Shown here one piece after another: positions 1 to 8,086 of a DNA stretch of 64,000 nt. The first letter of the stretch is position 1. Each line of letters opens with the position of its first letter. Under the pieces are notes generated by a model that was not told the DNA's origin, ran no database searches, and saw nothing but the letters and a program-made list of their open reading frames with translations. The DNA is from a virus: the IMG/VR virus record IMGVR_UViG_3300044641_009589, positions 18,895-82,894 of that record; one strand, 5' to 3'. The position numbers and the translations under genes are program-made.

Positions 1-58
1 TTAAAGTACGCAAAGCTTGCGCATCACAAGAAAAAGTTTTTCACACTAAAAGATTAGC

Positions 59-72
59 GTGTATTACGCTAT
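59..72 (+). promoter_or_regulatory. GTGTAT promoter, leaderless spacing
   Basis: GTG-TATTAC followed by 5 nt (gctat) and the ATG at 73. Expected transcription start coincides with the start codon. Confidence 0.65.
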
Positions 73-1038
73 ATGGAAAACTTTCGTTTTATAAAAACGC
101 TTAATCAAATTGCTTTAGCAATAGAGGACCAGACTCAACTAGCCACTGGTGTTCCTGGCGAGGCTAAGGAAGGTGGTTCTTTTTTAGGTCTTGGCGAATC
201 AGACTGGTGGGCCATCAGTATTTTGGGCGGAATGGGAGTATTTGCTGGCTTAAATAAGATCGTTGACAAAGTTTTAGAATATCTAGGAAAGAACAAAGAA
301 TGCCTTAAGCTTTTCGGTAGATATCTCAAAGGTCCTTTCCTTCAACTACTAAACGGAATGGTTCAAGGCGTTTTTGGTGGCACCATAGGAAGCTACTTAA
401 GCAGAGATCCATCTACTGGTGATACCTTGATGAAGGCTAGAGAGCTTTGGCAAAAATGGCAATCATCAAACTACAGAGACACTTTAAATAGGGCAGTAGA
501 CAATCTTTATTCTTCTGATCCAAATATTGAGGACGTTAAGCGGCAATTAAGAAGATGCATTGCTGATGGAACCCTAGACAAATTCATAAAAGATCTAATG
601 TACGCCACATTTGTATCAAAGTTCCCGAATCTACCAAAAGAGCTACTTGAAGCAATTAAGCGTTTCTGGGATTCGTTTTTAAACAATGGGGATTTGTATG
701 CATTTGGTGCTGCGATTGCAGCAGCTGTCTATCAATTTGGTGCTGGAGCAGGAGAGGCAGCGTATGTTCTGGCTGCAGAAGTGCTTGGTCAGGGTTTTGT
801 AGCAGAGTATGGCGTTGGTTATACTGTAATTGTTGGTGTTCTAACCGCAGTTTTTATTGGTCTCAGTGCGTTTTTCTTAGCTGGTGGCACTTTAGCTGGT
901 ATTGCTGCTTGGCTTAGCTCCACAGCTAGCGGGATAATATCTACTGCTGCTGCTGGCGCTGGTTTGAGTTCAGCAGCTATTCAGAGAATAAATGAAATAA
1001 TTCAGCAAATAGCTAGACAAGTATTGCCAGCCACATGA
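73..1038 (+). CDS. Leader-bearing membrane protein, paralogue 1
   Basis: 321 residues, no recognised enzymatic domain. Residues 1-18 form a short amphipathic helix (MENFRFIKTLNQIALAIE) of the kind shared by about 14 proteins here. The middle is helical and charged; from about residue 210 the chain is Ala/Gly-rich and hydrophobic, with at least two likely membrane segments. The same plan recurs in the proteins at 1035, 58225 and 59059, so this is one of four paralogues. It overlaps the next gene by 4 nt. The start follows a GTGTATTAC promoter-like box by 5 nt with no Shine-Dalgarno site, implying a leaderless mRNA. I infer a virion-internal or membrane-inserting late protein; a cytoplasmic-membrane lysis role is an alternative. 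Confidence 0.8.
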   Translation: MENFRFIKTLNQIALAIEDQTQLATGVPGEAKEGGSFLGLGESDWWAISILGGMGVFAGLNKIVDKVLEYLGKNKECLKLFGRYLKGPFLQLLNGMVQGVFGGTIGSYLSRDPSTGDTLMKARELWQKWQSSNYRDTLNRAVDNLYSSDPNIEDVKRQLRRCIADGTLDKFIKDLMYATFVSKFPNLPKELLEAIKRFWDSFLNNGDLYAFGAAIAAAVYQFGAGAGEAAYVLAAEVLGQGFVAEYGVGYTVIVGVLTAVFIGLSAFFLAGGTLAGIAAWLSSTASGIISTAAAGAGLSSAAIQRINEIIQQIARQVLPAT

Positions 1039-1841
1039 ACAGTAAAGACGTAAAGCTTTTTAATTACATAGCAAAAGTCGCAGCAAAAAGAGGCGATACT
1101 GTTTTAGCGCCAGGCCAGACCCAAACATTTGAAGACATAGGTCCTGTTAGCGAACCAGCAGAAAAACCAGATAAAGAAACCGAAATAGCCTGGGAAAAAT
1201 GGATTACTGGGCTTTCGCTTGCCCCAATTCTAGTTTGGGCATTGAGATCTCTTTGGAAATACCTTGATCCGTTCTGCAAAAGAAGACTAGCTGGAGTTCT
1301 TGAGTCTTTAAGCGCAGCGATGAAAAAATTAAATGAAGCGGCTGGCCAAAATGAGTTTGCTGCGGCAGCAGAGGCTCTACGGCAAATATTTCAATCATTA
1401 CCTAAAAACTGCAGAGATGGAGTTTTGGAAAATCCAGAGTTTGTTGCCGAGCTTAGAAGAATCTCAGACGGTATGGCTATAACCATTGAGGACTTGATTG
1501 GCAAATACATTATGCAAAAAAATCAGGACGACGCCCTGAGATGGCTAGTAAACTACGGAACCTCTGCGGCAACAGTAGCAGCCGTTTATCTTTGGGCTTT
1601 AAATCAGCCCGGCTCAAGTCCTAGTATTGCGGCAGAAATAGCAGCGTGGGCAGAAACAAATAGAACTGTGCTTTGGGTAATCGCTAGTGCTGCTGTGTTA
1701 TTCGGTCTCGCTGCTGCACTTAGCGGCGTTGGACTTCCAGTCGGAATTGCATCTGGAGCTACTGGAGTTATACTTATGGCCCTATTGGCTTGGCTAAATC
1801 AAGATCCCCCGCAAGATGCTGGTGGCGGGATGGAAGCCTAA
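1035..1841 (+). CDS. Leader-bearing membrane protein, paralogue 2
   Basis: 268 residues. The N-terminus (MNSKDVKLFNYIAKVAAKRG) is a lysine-containing amphipathic leader, followed by an acidic linker, helical segments near residues 55-75 and 85-150, and a C-terminal pair of hydrophobic segments (about 200-255) joined by a Gly-rich turn and ending in an acidic, Gly-rich tail. The architecture matches the genes at 73, 58225 and 59059. The start codon lies inside the end of the upstream gene, suggesting translational coupling. Its stop overlaps the convergent gene on the other strand by 4 nt. No catalytic motif is visible; membrane insertion is inferred only from hydropathy by eye. Confidence 0.8.
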   Translation: MNSKDVKLFNYIAKVAAKRGDTVLAPGQTQTFEDIGPVSEPAEKPDKETEIAWEKWITGLSLAPILVWALRSLWKYLDPFCKRRLAGVLESLSAAMKKLNEAAGQNEFAAAAEALRQIFQSLPKNCRDGVLENPEFVAELRRISDGMAITIEDLIGKYIMQKNQDDALRWLVNYGTSAATVAAVYLWALNQPGSSPSIAAEIAAWAETNRTVLWVIASAAVLFGLAAALSGVGLPVGIASGATGVILMALLAWLNQDPPQDAGGGMEA

Positions 1842-2227
1842 ATAGAAGCTTCGTTTATTGCTTTAATAAAAGAAGAAATTACTGAGCTGCTTGTGTAGTC
1901 AGTAACAGACTTCTTAGCTTCCCACATCTTACAAGACCAGTAGTTAGCCTTCCATTTTGGACCAGGATTACTGCACCCGTGACGTGATCTGTAATTTTTT
2001 CTTCTTTTTGGGTCGTCACGACGTATTTCCATGTTTGGATCACCGAACATTACGCGGACAACATTTCCACGATCGTTCTTGACGTAAACGTAGAATTTCT
2101 TCTTCCCGTAGCCAGGATCGCCCTTACCTATTCGTCTTGGTTGATTTAGGGTTACTTTTTTACCCTGATACTCAACTGCCTGGGCTTTCTCTGAAGCAAA
2201 AATTACGTCAAGTTCCGAGTCGGTCAT
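1838..2227 (-). CDS. DUF5872-like phage protein
   Basis: 129 residues. A basic, aromatic-rich core contains the string FGDPNMEIRRDDP followed by RRKNYRSRHGC and WKANYWSCKMW. This segment recurs in many tailed-phage proteins, which I associate with DUF5872, whose function is unknown. Two conserved Cys and one His in the core could bind a metal, but this is not established. It is the last gene of a three-gene minus-strand run (2735 to 1838) whose starts and stops overlap by 4 nt, so it is probably cotranscribed from the promoter before 2735. A virion or accessory late role is inferred from position only. Confidence 0.75.
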   Translation of the reverse strand: MTDSELDVIFASEKAQAVEYQGKKVTLNQPRRIGKGDPGYGKKKFYVYVKNDRGNVVRVMFGDPNMEIRRDDPKRRKNYRSRHGCSNPGPKWKANYWSCKMWEAKKSVTDYTSSSVISSFIKAINEASI

Positions 2228-2457
2228 AGCTTCTCCAGACCCTCGACGCGCTCCGTTACGCTCCAGCCGGTATTGTGCGGAAACTCTGGATTCATTATTT
2301 TAATTGACGCAACACCAGAATTAATTTCTAAAACTTCGCCCCAAACACCAAAGTTAACCGAGTCCTTGTTTCCGCAGCTAACTATGTCGCCAGCTGAAAT
2401 GCTAGCCTCTTCTGGCTGCTGTGGTGTGTAATCGTAATCGTTTTCTTCTTCGTTCAT
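2224..2457 (-). CDS. Small KOW/SH3-like protein
   Basis: 77 residues with an acidic N-terminus and a small beta-rich domain. The segment AGDIVSCGNKDSVNFGVWGEV matches the pattern of the neighbouring protein at 2454 (VGDRVKDVNQQCMHYGSVGVV), so the two share a domain. The spacing of Gly and Val residues resembles KOW/SH3-like barrels. Unlike its neighbour it lacks the N-terminal leader. Start and stop overlap the flanking genes by 4 nt each. Function is unknown. Confidence 0.7.
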   Translation of the reverse strand: MNEEENDYDYTPQQPEEASISAGDIVSCGNKDSVNFGVWGEVLEINSGVASIKIMNPEFPHNTGWSVTERVEGLEKL

Positions 2458-2735
2458 GATAGTTTTTCCAATTGATCTTCTGTCTTTTTGAGCACTGTTC
2501 CTGGGCCATACGAAGGTCCGTCATTTTCTACGGTATAATGAATAAGGTATCCGCTGTTTTCTGGCAGGGCCTCAATCATAGTAACGACCCCTACGCTGCC
2601 GTAATGCATGCACTGCTGATTTACGTCTTTTACGCGATCGCCAACCTTTATACCTTTGTACGAGGTTATTTCTGTCCCCATTGCTATTTGCAATTTTCTC
2701 AGTGCACTCTTGATCTTATTATTGGCTAAGCCCAT
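2454..2735 (-). CDS. Leader-bearing KOW/SH3-like protein
   Basis: 93 residues. Residues 1-22 (MGLANNKIKSALRKLQIAMG) form a basic amphipathic helix like the shared leader. The rest is a small beta domain with VGDRVKDVNQQCMHYGSVGVV and a C-terminal GTVLKKTEDQLEKL, related to the protein encoded just downstream. The start codon follows GTGTATAAT by exactly 5 nt with no Shine-Dalgarno site. It is first in a three-gene overlapping run. Because the leader precedes an independent small domain, I infer a cargo-type virion protein rather than a conventional enzyme. Confidence 0.75.
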   Translation of the reverse strand: MGLANNKIKSALRKLQIAMGTEITSYKGIKVGDRVKDVNQQCMHYGSVGVVTMIEALPENSGYLIHYTVENDGPSYGPGTVLKKTEDQLEKLS

Positions 2736-2749
2736 GTATTATTATACAC
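2736..2749 (-). promoter_or_regulatory. GTGTAT promoter, leaderless spacing
   Basis: On the minus strand GTG-TATAAT, 5 nt, then ATG at 2735; no ribosome site. Confidence 0.65.
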
Positions 2750-2754
2750 AAATT

Positions 2755-3411
2755 TTAAGGCTCCTCATCATCAGGAATAACTGGAGGAACTAGACTCACT
2801 GGATTTGCCGAAATCACCCCTGTTATTATTCCAGGAGAAACAATTGACTCAAATAGCGCAATATCCTCTGCGTAATACTCCTCCAAAACAGCTGTCTGCT
2901 CGGCCGTAAAAGTTGGCTTTGGATAAGACGCTGCGTTTATTTGAGGCAATGGTAGCATAAAACCTATCTCTGCAGAGGCCTCGTTTATGTGTTCTGGGAA
3001 CTTGTAAAGCTTTGTGTTTACATCAACCCACAGAATCTGTGGCATGAAGTGTTGATTCTTTGAAATATTTATTTCACGATGGCGTCTTGTGTTAGAGACA
3101 ATTGTAGATTCATTTACAAGCGCCTCAATAACGTAATCAACATCCGAAAGCTTAAATTGAGCGACTGCTGATCTAAATCTTTCAATTGGGTCTCGTATCA
3201 TAGCAAGTATTGGCTTCGATGGATACTTCTCTCTTTTTACAAAGCTCTGCCACATTGAGTTATCAGCCGTTTTTCCGTTTGGGTACGCTGCGCCTGTTAT
3301 AAGCGCTTCTTCTTCTGGCTGAAATGCCTTTATCACGCACCTAGACAGTGTTGAGCATCCAGATTTAGGAATAAAGGCTAGACTGTAGTTTGGTGTTACA
3401 AAATATCCCAT
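2755..3411 (-). CDS. Sulfotransferase-family protein
   Basis: 218 residues from the ATG at 3411, which sits 2 nt after the upstream stop and removes an unconvincing 27-residue extension. Near the N-terminus FIPKSGCSTLSR resembles the PAPS 5'-phosphosulfate loop, and near residue 70 AMIRDPIERFRSAV resembles the 3'-phosphate binding motif (RDPxxRxxSxY) of carbohydrate sulfotransferases. Known members move sulfate from PAPS onto glycans or proteins. The C-terminus ends in a Pro/acid-rich tail. It follows the tail fibre and the LRR-like protein in one operon, so sulfation of a host glycan, or of the phage's own surface, is plausible but inferred. Confidence 0.72.
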   Translation of the reverse strand: MGYFVTPNYSLAFIPKSGCSTLSRCVIKAFQPEEEALITGAAYPNGKTADNSMWQSFVKREKYPSKPILAMIRDPIERFRSAVAQFKLSDVDYVIEALVNESTIVSNTRRHREINISKNQHFMPQILWVDVNTKLYKFPEHINEASAEIGFMLPLPQINAASYPKPTFTAEQTAVLEEYYAEDIALFESIVSPGIITGVISANPVSLVPPVIPDDEEP

Positions 3412-3413
3412 TT

Positions 3414-4319
3414 TTAGCACGGTGTGTTGCCAATAACCGTATACCCCTTGTTTGTTGCTATTGAATCGTTTACTGGAACCCCCGACGCACAAGTAATATT
3501 TATATATCCATTTCCGTTTCCAAGATCTGTAAAAAATTGCTCTATTGCTGCTGTTCCTAGTCCACAGGATTGTAGGCTCGCGCCACCCTTGAAAAGACTG
3601 TATGTTGAATAATAGTCAGAGTATAAAATACAACCAACAGCCCGTAAAGACGTTAAAGAGGCGCAGTTACTAACATTTATATTATAGAGATACGGATTAT
3701 TAGCAGCTGAAAACTCAAGAGATGTAACAGATGTTATTCTACAATCAAAATTTAAAATATTTCGTAAACTAGACACTCCTGTAATTGAAGCCAGGACAGT
3801 GCTATATGCTAGGTTCAATTCAATCAATCTAAAGCCATTAGATAGATCAAGACTCGTTAATCCAGTATTAGTTAAGGCAAGAGTTCCTATTCTTCCGTTG
3901 TGTTTATAAGAAGTAAGCCCAGACCCAGAATCGCACGCAAAAATACCTAGCTGTGATAAAGAGTAAATATCTACAAAGTTTATCTGCGATCTCGTGTAGT
4001 TTCCAAACCCGATTGTGGTTATGTGGCCAATTATTTTTCCTGTTGAATCGCAGGCATACATAGAAAATTCTTTTTCGGCGGATGTATTGTATGGTGCTGC
4101 AACCAATTTTGTAATATACTGAATACTGATTGGAATGCCATTTCCGTAAACCGTAGTAACGCCGTCCCACCATTTTACAGCGACGTATCCAGTTGTCGTA
4201 TAAACGTAGGCGGTATTAAGAGCACCAAACGTTCCGCTCGATTTCGGTGTTGTAAACCTAGCTATTTCAGCAACACTAGGTACCGAAGAAAAATATTTAG
4301 CGCTTGGTAAAACAATCAT
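3414..4319 (-). CDS. Leucine-rich-repeat-like tail tip or receptor-binding protein
   Basis: 301 residues from the ATG at 4319, which overlaps the fibre stop as ATGA. The second half has irregular repeats of the form LTSLDLSNGFRLIELNLAYS, SITGVSSLRNILNFDC and SLTSLRAVGC, resembling BspA-like leucine-rich repeats that form a solenoid. Such modules occur in adhesion proteins. The position directly after the fibre gene suggests a fibre-associated adhesin or receptor-binding tip. No chaperone-type cleavage motif is seen. Function is inferred from repeat type and context. Confidence 0.7.
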   Translation of the reverse strand: MIVLPSAKYFSSVPSVAEIARFTTPKSSGTFGALNTAYVYTTTGYVAVKWWDGVTTVYGNGIPISIQYITKLVAAPYNTSAEKEFSMYACDSTGKIIGHITTIGFGNYTRSQINFVDIYSLSQLGIFACDSGSGLTSYKHNGRIGTLALTNTGLTSLDLSNGFRLIELNLAYSTVLASITGVSSLRNILNFDCRITSVTSLEFSAANNPYLYNINVSNCASLTSLRAVGCILYSDYYSTYSLFKGGASLQSCGLGTAAIEQFFTDLGNGNGYINITCASGVPVNDSIATNKGYTVIGNTPC

Positions 4320-6826
4320 ACTGTGAGTGTTCCTGCCAAATTGTATGTGTCTGTAGTGTAGCAAATTATACTCGCAGCACCAAACTGACCGCTTATCTTG
4401 TTTCCAGACGCGTAGCAGTTTAATGTTGCGCCAGAAAGACCAGTGCAGGTTACCTGTCCAGTTCCTAGCTGAATTATTGTCGCATTGAAACCAACGTCAA
4501 GGCCAGTTGGTATTCGCAGCGTGTGGCTTGCTGCGCTGTTAAAAGTTATTACTCTTCCATTGTCCGATGCCTGTAGTGTGTAGCCAGTTGCTGTTTGTGC
4601 GTTTATTGCGTTTGATGTTATTCTGTAGCCGCTTGCAGCTAGCATATGCCCAGTTGACTGAACGCTTGACCAGCCAATAGCCGCACCAGTCGCTCTAACA
4701 TCAGAGCTTGTTAGTATTGACTGACCTATTGCTCTTAGTGGGCCGGAATCAAGTATCACTCCGCTTGCCGAAGATCCTTTAAGGACAAGCCCACCTAGAG
4801 TGTTTCCGATTGTTATTTGGCTGTTACCGAAAGATCCGTTTGTACCAATATTTATTATCTTATGACCGCCAACAATCGAATTCGTTCCAATGTCTATGAA
4901 TCCAGTGCTGCTGCCAACAGTAGTGTCTAGTGTTAGGCCACCGATTGTTATACCTGTTGCGGTTGACCCTATTACGTTTGTTCTTCCGTTTATTGTTATT
5001 GTGCCTGTAGAGGCTGTGCTTGGACCTATCGTTATGTTTGTTGTTGCTGAACCAACAGAGGCCCCCGTTCCTATGTTTATTGTTTTTGTTACACCTGCTC
5101 CGTTTGCGCCAGTACCAATGTTTAAAGTGCTTGCTGATGTGGCGCCACCAATAGTCATTGTTGTAGCGGCCCCGCCCATTGAAAGTGTAGTGGCTGTTGT
5201 ATTAAATACAGTTACAGATGCCGCGGTTGTTGTTATAGTTCCATCATTAACCGCGATATCACCAACTGTGACGACGCCAGTCGGATGACCGATCTGCACA
5301 CCGCTTGCACCACCGCCAATATTAACACGGGCAGCTGTAGTGTTAAATATGTTTGCACTTGTAGCGGTTGTTGAAATGGTTCCGCTGTTCGCTGCAATGT
5401 TGCCCATCACAACGGTTCCAGTTGGATGCCCAATCTGTACACCACTAGCGCCACCGCCAATATTAACACGGGCAGCTGTTGTATTAAAAATTGTAGCTGA
5501 AGAGTTTGACGTTGTTATATCACCACCGTTTACAGCAATGTCTCCCCCCAAAACAGTTGATGGACTGTTTATTGTGGTTGTTCCAGCAGAGGAAGAACCC
5601 AGGCTTATTGTAACAGTTCCATCACCCCCAGCAGTTGTTCCTATTTTAATTATTTTCTGCTGCGGATCAAAAATATTTCCTGTTGCAATGTTAACGTTAC
5701 TCGCTGACGTAAATGCGTTTGCTGTTACTATGTTAGTATCAAAAACGCTTGCAGTACCAGCAAGAGGCGTAATTATGTCAGGGGTTCCTAGAGTGAGTGT
5801 TCCAGACGCCAAAATGTTGTTTGGAACATCGTTTGTTCTGCCTGGACCAAGTACTATGATTTGCCCATTGTTTGAGTTAACTCTTCCAACACGACCAATG
5901 TTTTGCACCAAAATGCTTGCGCCAGTCGGTCTGACATTTGTTACCCATCCAGTTGAATTAACGTAAACGCTATTACCAACAGTAAACGCCGATGTGTCAG
6001 TATCACTTAAAACACCAACTATTACGATATAACCAGTTGCGTTTACGGCCAAAGACTGGGCACACAACCCAACCGCTGGCATTTTTGCAGTGGTATCAGC
6101 ACGAGCAAGCTGAATTTCAATAACATCACTAGCCCCAACGTTTCCTGATATGAAAACTGGATCACCTTTACGTAGCGTTACTGAGTCTGTGTTTTTGCAT
6201 GCTTTTAAAACAGCGCCGTCCATGTCACCTGTAATGTGGTCTACAGTTAGCGCCTTTGTGATTGTTACGTTTCCAGGGAAGGTTGTGGTTGTGTTGCTGT
6301 TTCCGATACGAACATCATTTGGCGTTGGGTAAAGGTATCCTGTCGAAGCAGCAAGTGTATCAAGAGTAACAGCAAGAGATCCAGTAGGCTCAATTCTTAT
6401 GGTGTTTGAGTCTGTTCTAAAGACCAAGTCACCGCCGTCTGTTCCAGCAACTTCTGAATAAAGACCATTGTATGTTTTTGCGTTTATCCAATGACTCCAC
6501 GAAGTTGTTGGATCTTCTGATGCAAAAATGTTTAATGCTGAAGTAGTATCAGTTAATACGCCACTAACGTGCATCGATCCGCTTACGTAAATGTCTGGAT
6601 CAAGTCCTATTGTTGTTGATCCTGTTGCTTGCGTAACGTAAATACCGCTTGTTGAGCCGTATACAGCGGTAACGCCCTGGTTTGTGATTTCTACTGGATT
6701 TCCCGATGCATTACCAACAAAAAGTCTTTTGTCTGTTATGTTTACCGCAAGCTCGCCCTGCAGCAACGATCCGCTTGTTGGCGTTGACGTAGATGTTGTG
6801 GAGTTTTTTGTCTTTATTCTTGGCAT
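4316..6826 (-). CDS. Tail fibre protein with repeats
   Basis: 836 residues, rich in Thr, Ser, Gly and Ile. The N-terminus has LLQGELAVNITDKRLFVGNASGNPV, a common opening of phage fibre proteins. Residues about 430-650 contain tandem units of the type NTTAARVNIGGGASGVQIGHPTG and TLNIGTGANGAG, typical of trimeric beta-structured shafts. The C-terminal part resembles a small beta-rich tip domain. The start follows GTGTATATT by 7 nt. It overlaps the LRR-like gene by 4 nt, and the sulfotransferase follows. It is probably a host-recognition fibre; the location far from the tail-tip block suggests a side-fibre role. Confidence 0.85.
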   Translation of the reverse strand: MPRIKTKNSTTSTSTPTSGSLLQGELAVNITDKRLFVGNASGNPVEITNQGVTAVYGSTSGIYVTQATGSTTIGLDPDIYVSGSMHVSGVLTDTTSALNIFASEDPTTSWSHWINAKTYNGLYSEVAGTDGGDLVFRTDSNTIRIEPTGSLAVTLDTLAASTGYLYPTPNDVRIGNSNTTTTFPGNVTITKALTVDHITGDMDGAVLKACKNTDSVTLRKGDPVFISGNVGASDVIEIQLARADTTAKMPAVGLCAQSLAVNATGYIVIVGVLSDTDTSAFTVGNSVYVNSTGWVTNVRPTGASILVQNIGRVGRVNSNNGQIIVLGPGRTNDVPNNILASGTLTLGTPDIITPLAGTASVFDTNIVTANAFTSASNVNIATGNIFDPQQKIIKIGTTAGGDGTVTISLGSSSAGTTTINSPSTVLGGDIAVNGGDITTSNSSATIFNTTAARVNIGGGASGVQIGHPTGTVVMGNIAANSGTISTTATSANIFNTTAARVNIGGGASGVQIGHPTGVVTVGDIAVNDGTITTTAASVTVFNTTATTLSMGGAATTMTIGGATSASTLNIGTGANGAGVTKTINIGTGASVGSATTNITIGPSTASTGTITINGRTNVIGSTATGITIGGLTLDTTVGSSTGFIDIGTNSIVGGHKIINIGTNGSFGNSQITIGNTLGGLVLKGSSASGVILDSGPLRAIGQSILTSSDVRATGAAIGWSSVQSTGHMLAASGYRITSNAINAQTATGYTLQASDNGRVITFNSAASHTLRIPTGLDVGFNATIIQLGTGQVTCTGLSGATLNCYASGNKISGQFGAASIICYTTDTYNLAGTLTV
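5283..5488 (-). repeat. Tandem repeat in tail fibre gene
   Basis: Two copies of a unit about 65 nt long begin at 5283 and 5424, offset by 141 nt (47 codons), with only scattered mismatches. They encode the VQIGHPTG / NTTAARVNIGGG units. A third, more diverged unit lies near 5143-5206. The offset keeps the reading frame. Confidence 0.8.
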
Positions 6827-6842
6827 TACATTAAATATACAC
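6827..6842 (-). promoter_or_regulatory. GTGTAT promoter, short leader
   Basis: GTG-TATATT, 7 nt, then the fibre gene ATG at 6826; a leader of about 2 nt is predicted. Confidence 0.6.
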
Positions 6843-6886
6843 GAAATTACCGCTGAGCACTTTACAGATCTACAAGATCCGTCTAA

Positions 6887-6900
6887 GTGTATTATAGCAT
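6887..6900 (+). promoter_or_regulatory. GTGTAT promoter, leaderless spacing
   Basis: GTG-TATTAT, 5 nt (agcat), then ATG 6901 of the peptidase gene. Confidence 0.65.
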
Positions 6901-7539
6901 ATGGGGAGCAATGAAAGCAGGGTTAAAGATTTTATCGCTCACGTTAAGGCTGTGGCAAAAGAGCACGGAGTAGTTGTAAAAATAAAAAATAGCAACAACG
7001 TCAGGGAGCCTGCTGGTAACACCCTTTGCTGTGGATACTTTTTAGATTCTGATAACGAAAAAACCATAGTGGTTGCCAGGGGCGACAGGCCGCTTCACGA
7101 ATGGCTTGGGTTTCTTGTGCACGAGTACTGCCACATGATGCAGTGGATAGAGCGATCTCCGGCTTACACGAACACGTTTCTTAAAGGCGGTGAGGACGCA
7201 ACTTACAAGCTTTCCCTTCTTGAAAACGGCGAAGCAAACTACAACAAGCGTTTACGCCGTGTCTACACTAAAAAAACTATTGCCTGCGAGCTTGACTGCG
7301 AAAGGCGAGCCGTTAAAACTATAAGAAAATTTGGACTGCCGATAAATGTTGAAAATTACAAAAGATCTGCGGCAATAACCCTCTACAAATACTGGGTTCT
7401 TTGTAATACTGGTAAGTGGATTGGTGATTCTTTTGAGAGAAAAAGATCGCTCATAAATAAAGTAAAACCGTCCCTAAAGGGGCGGTTTAATTGTGTGCCG
7501 AAAGAAATAGAGGTGGCTTTTTCACACATCAGCACATAA
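6901..7539 (+). CDS. Zinc metallopeptidase-like protein (HExxH)
   Basis: 212 residues. The motif VHEYCHMMQW at about residue 78 is an HExxH zinc site, and ELDCERRAVKTI about 55 residues later supplies a plausible third ligand, as in gluzincin-type peptidases. The C-terminal third is basic. The start codon follows GTGTATTAT by 5 nt without a Shine-Dalgarno site. The gene converges with 7529-8086 and overlaps it by 11 nt, with a hairpin inside its own 3' end. The substrate is unknown; virion maturation or host-protein cleavage are both possible. Confidence 0.72.
   Translation: MGSNESRVKDFIAHVKAVAKEHGVVVKIKNSNNVREPAGNTLCCGYFLDSDNEKTIVVARGDRPLHEWLGFLVHEYCHMMQWIERSPAYTNTFLKGGEDATYKLSLLENGEANYNKRLRRVYTKKTIACELDCERRAVKTIRKFGLPINVENYKRSAAITLYKYWVLCNTGKWIGDSFERKRSLINKVKPSLKGRFNCVPKEIEVAFSHIST
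7464..7488 (-). terminator. Hairpin terminator for minus-strand genes
   Basis: AAACCGTCCC, loop TAAA, GGGGCGGTTT; read on the minus strand it is followed by a T-rich stretch. It lies just beyond the end of 7529-8086 and within the convergent peptidase gene. Confidence 0.6.
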
Positions 7540-8086
7540 GATGCTGTAAGCCTTTTCTATCGATAACCTTTTGTCTCTCTCCACACACGGTACTAATCCA
7601 AGTATAAGAGCATCCGTCTGTATAAAAATCTAAAATTTGCTGGCCCATTACGGCTTGACTGAAGCCTAAATTGTTTACACTTGGCGTGCCTGAAATAGCA
7701 TTGTTCAAACAGTCGCATTCGGCTTTTCTTGAGGCTTCTGCTCTTTGCGCTGGGGTTGCGTTTTGTGGCAATGCTGCAACCACAGAGTTTGCATACGATT
7801 GGCATTTTGCAATTATTATGTCACCCTTCGTAAACTTTTTTGTTGAGCAAGGGTTGTTATTATTCCTTTTAATGTCTTTTGCGCACTGATTAGATCCAGG
7901 GCTTCCAACAGATCCAGACAGTTGTTTAACAGCCTCACATATTTTAGTTATACTTAGTTGATTTGTGCCTTCTATGCAGCAGTTGCACGAAAGACTAGTT
8001 GGTGATTTTGTACCTGGCGCAATTTGCGTGTCTTGCCGCGCAAACAACATAATGTGTTTTTTAATTAATCTTTCTAGTTTACTCAT
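7529..8086 (-). CDS. Leader-bearing Cys-rich protein
   Basis: 185 residues. The leader is MSKLERLIKKHIMLFARQDT, then a Pro/Thr/Ser linker, then a domain with ten or more cysteines including CNCC and CDC. No known family is recognised. Many Cys in a phage protein suggest metal binding or a protein that functions outside the reducing cytoplasm. The start overlaps the stop of 8079-8741 by 8 nt, so the two are coexpressed. I infer a virion-associated or envelope-directed late protein. Confidence 0.72.
   Translation of the reverse strand: MSKLERLIKKHIMLFARQDTQIAPGTKSPTSLSCNCCIEGTNQLSITKICEAVKQLSGSVGSPGSNQCAKDIKRNNNNPCSTKKFTKGDIIIAKCQSYANSVVAALPQNATPAQRAEASRKAECDCLNNAISGTPSVNNLGFSQAVMGQQILDFYTDGCSYTWISTVCGERQKVIDRKGLQHLMC

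Noticed and set aside
5143-5488. Fibre repeats as a diversity-generating template region.
   Set aside because: No reverse transcriptase gene and no adenine-biased variable repeat is present; ordinary shaft repeats explain them.
4890-5966. Long plus-strand open frames opposite the tail fibre gene (132 and 208 codons).
   Set aside because: They are antisense to repeats; the translations are low-complexity Val/Pro/Ile strings with no ribosome site, an artefact of Thr/Gly-rich codons on the other strand.
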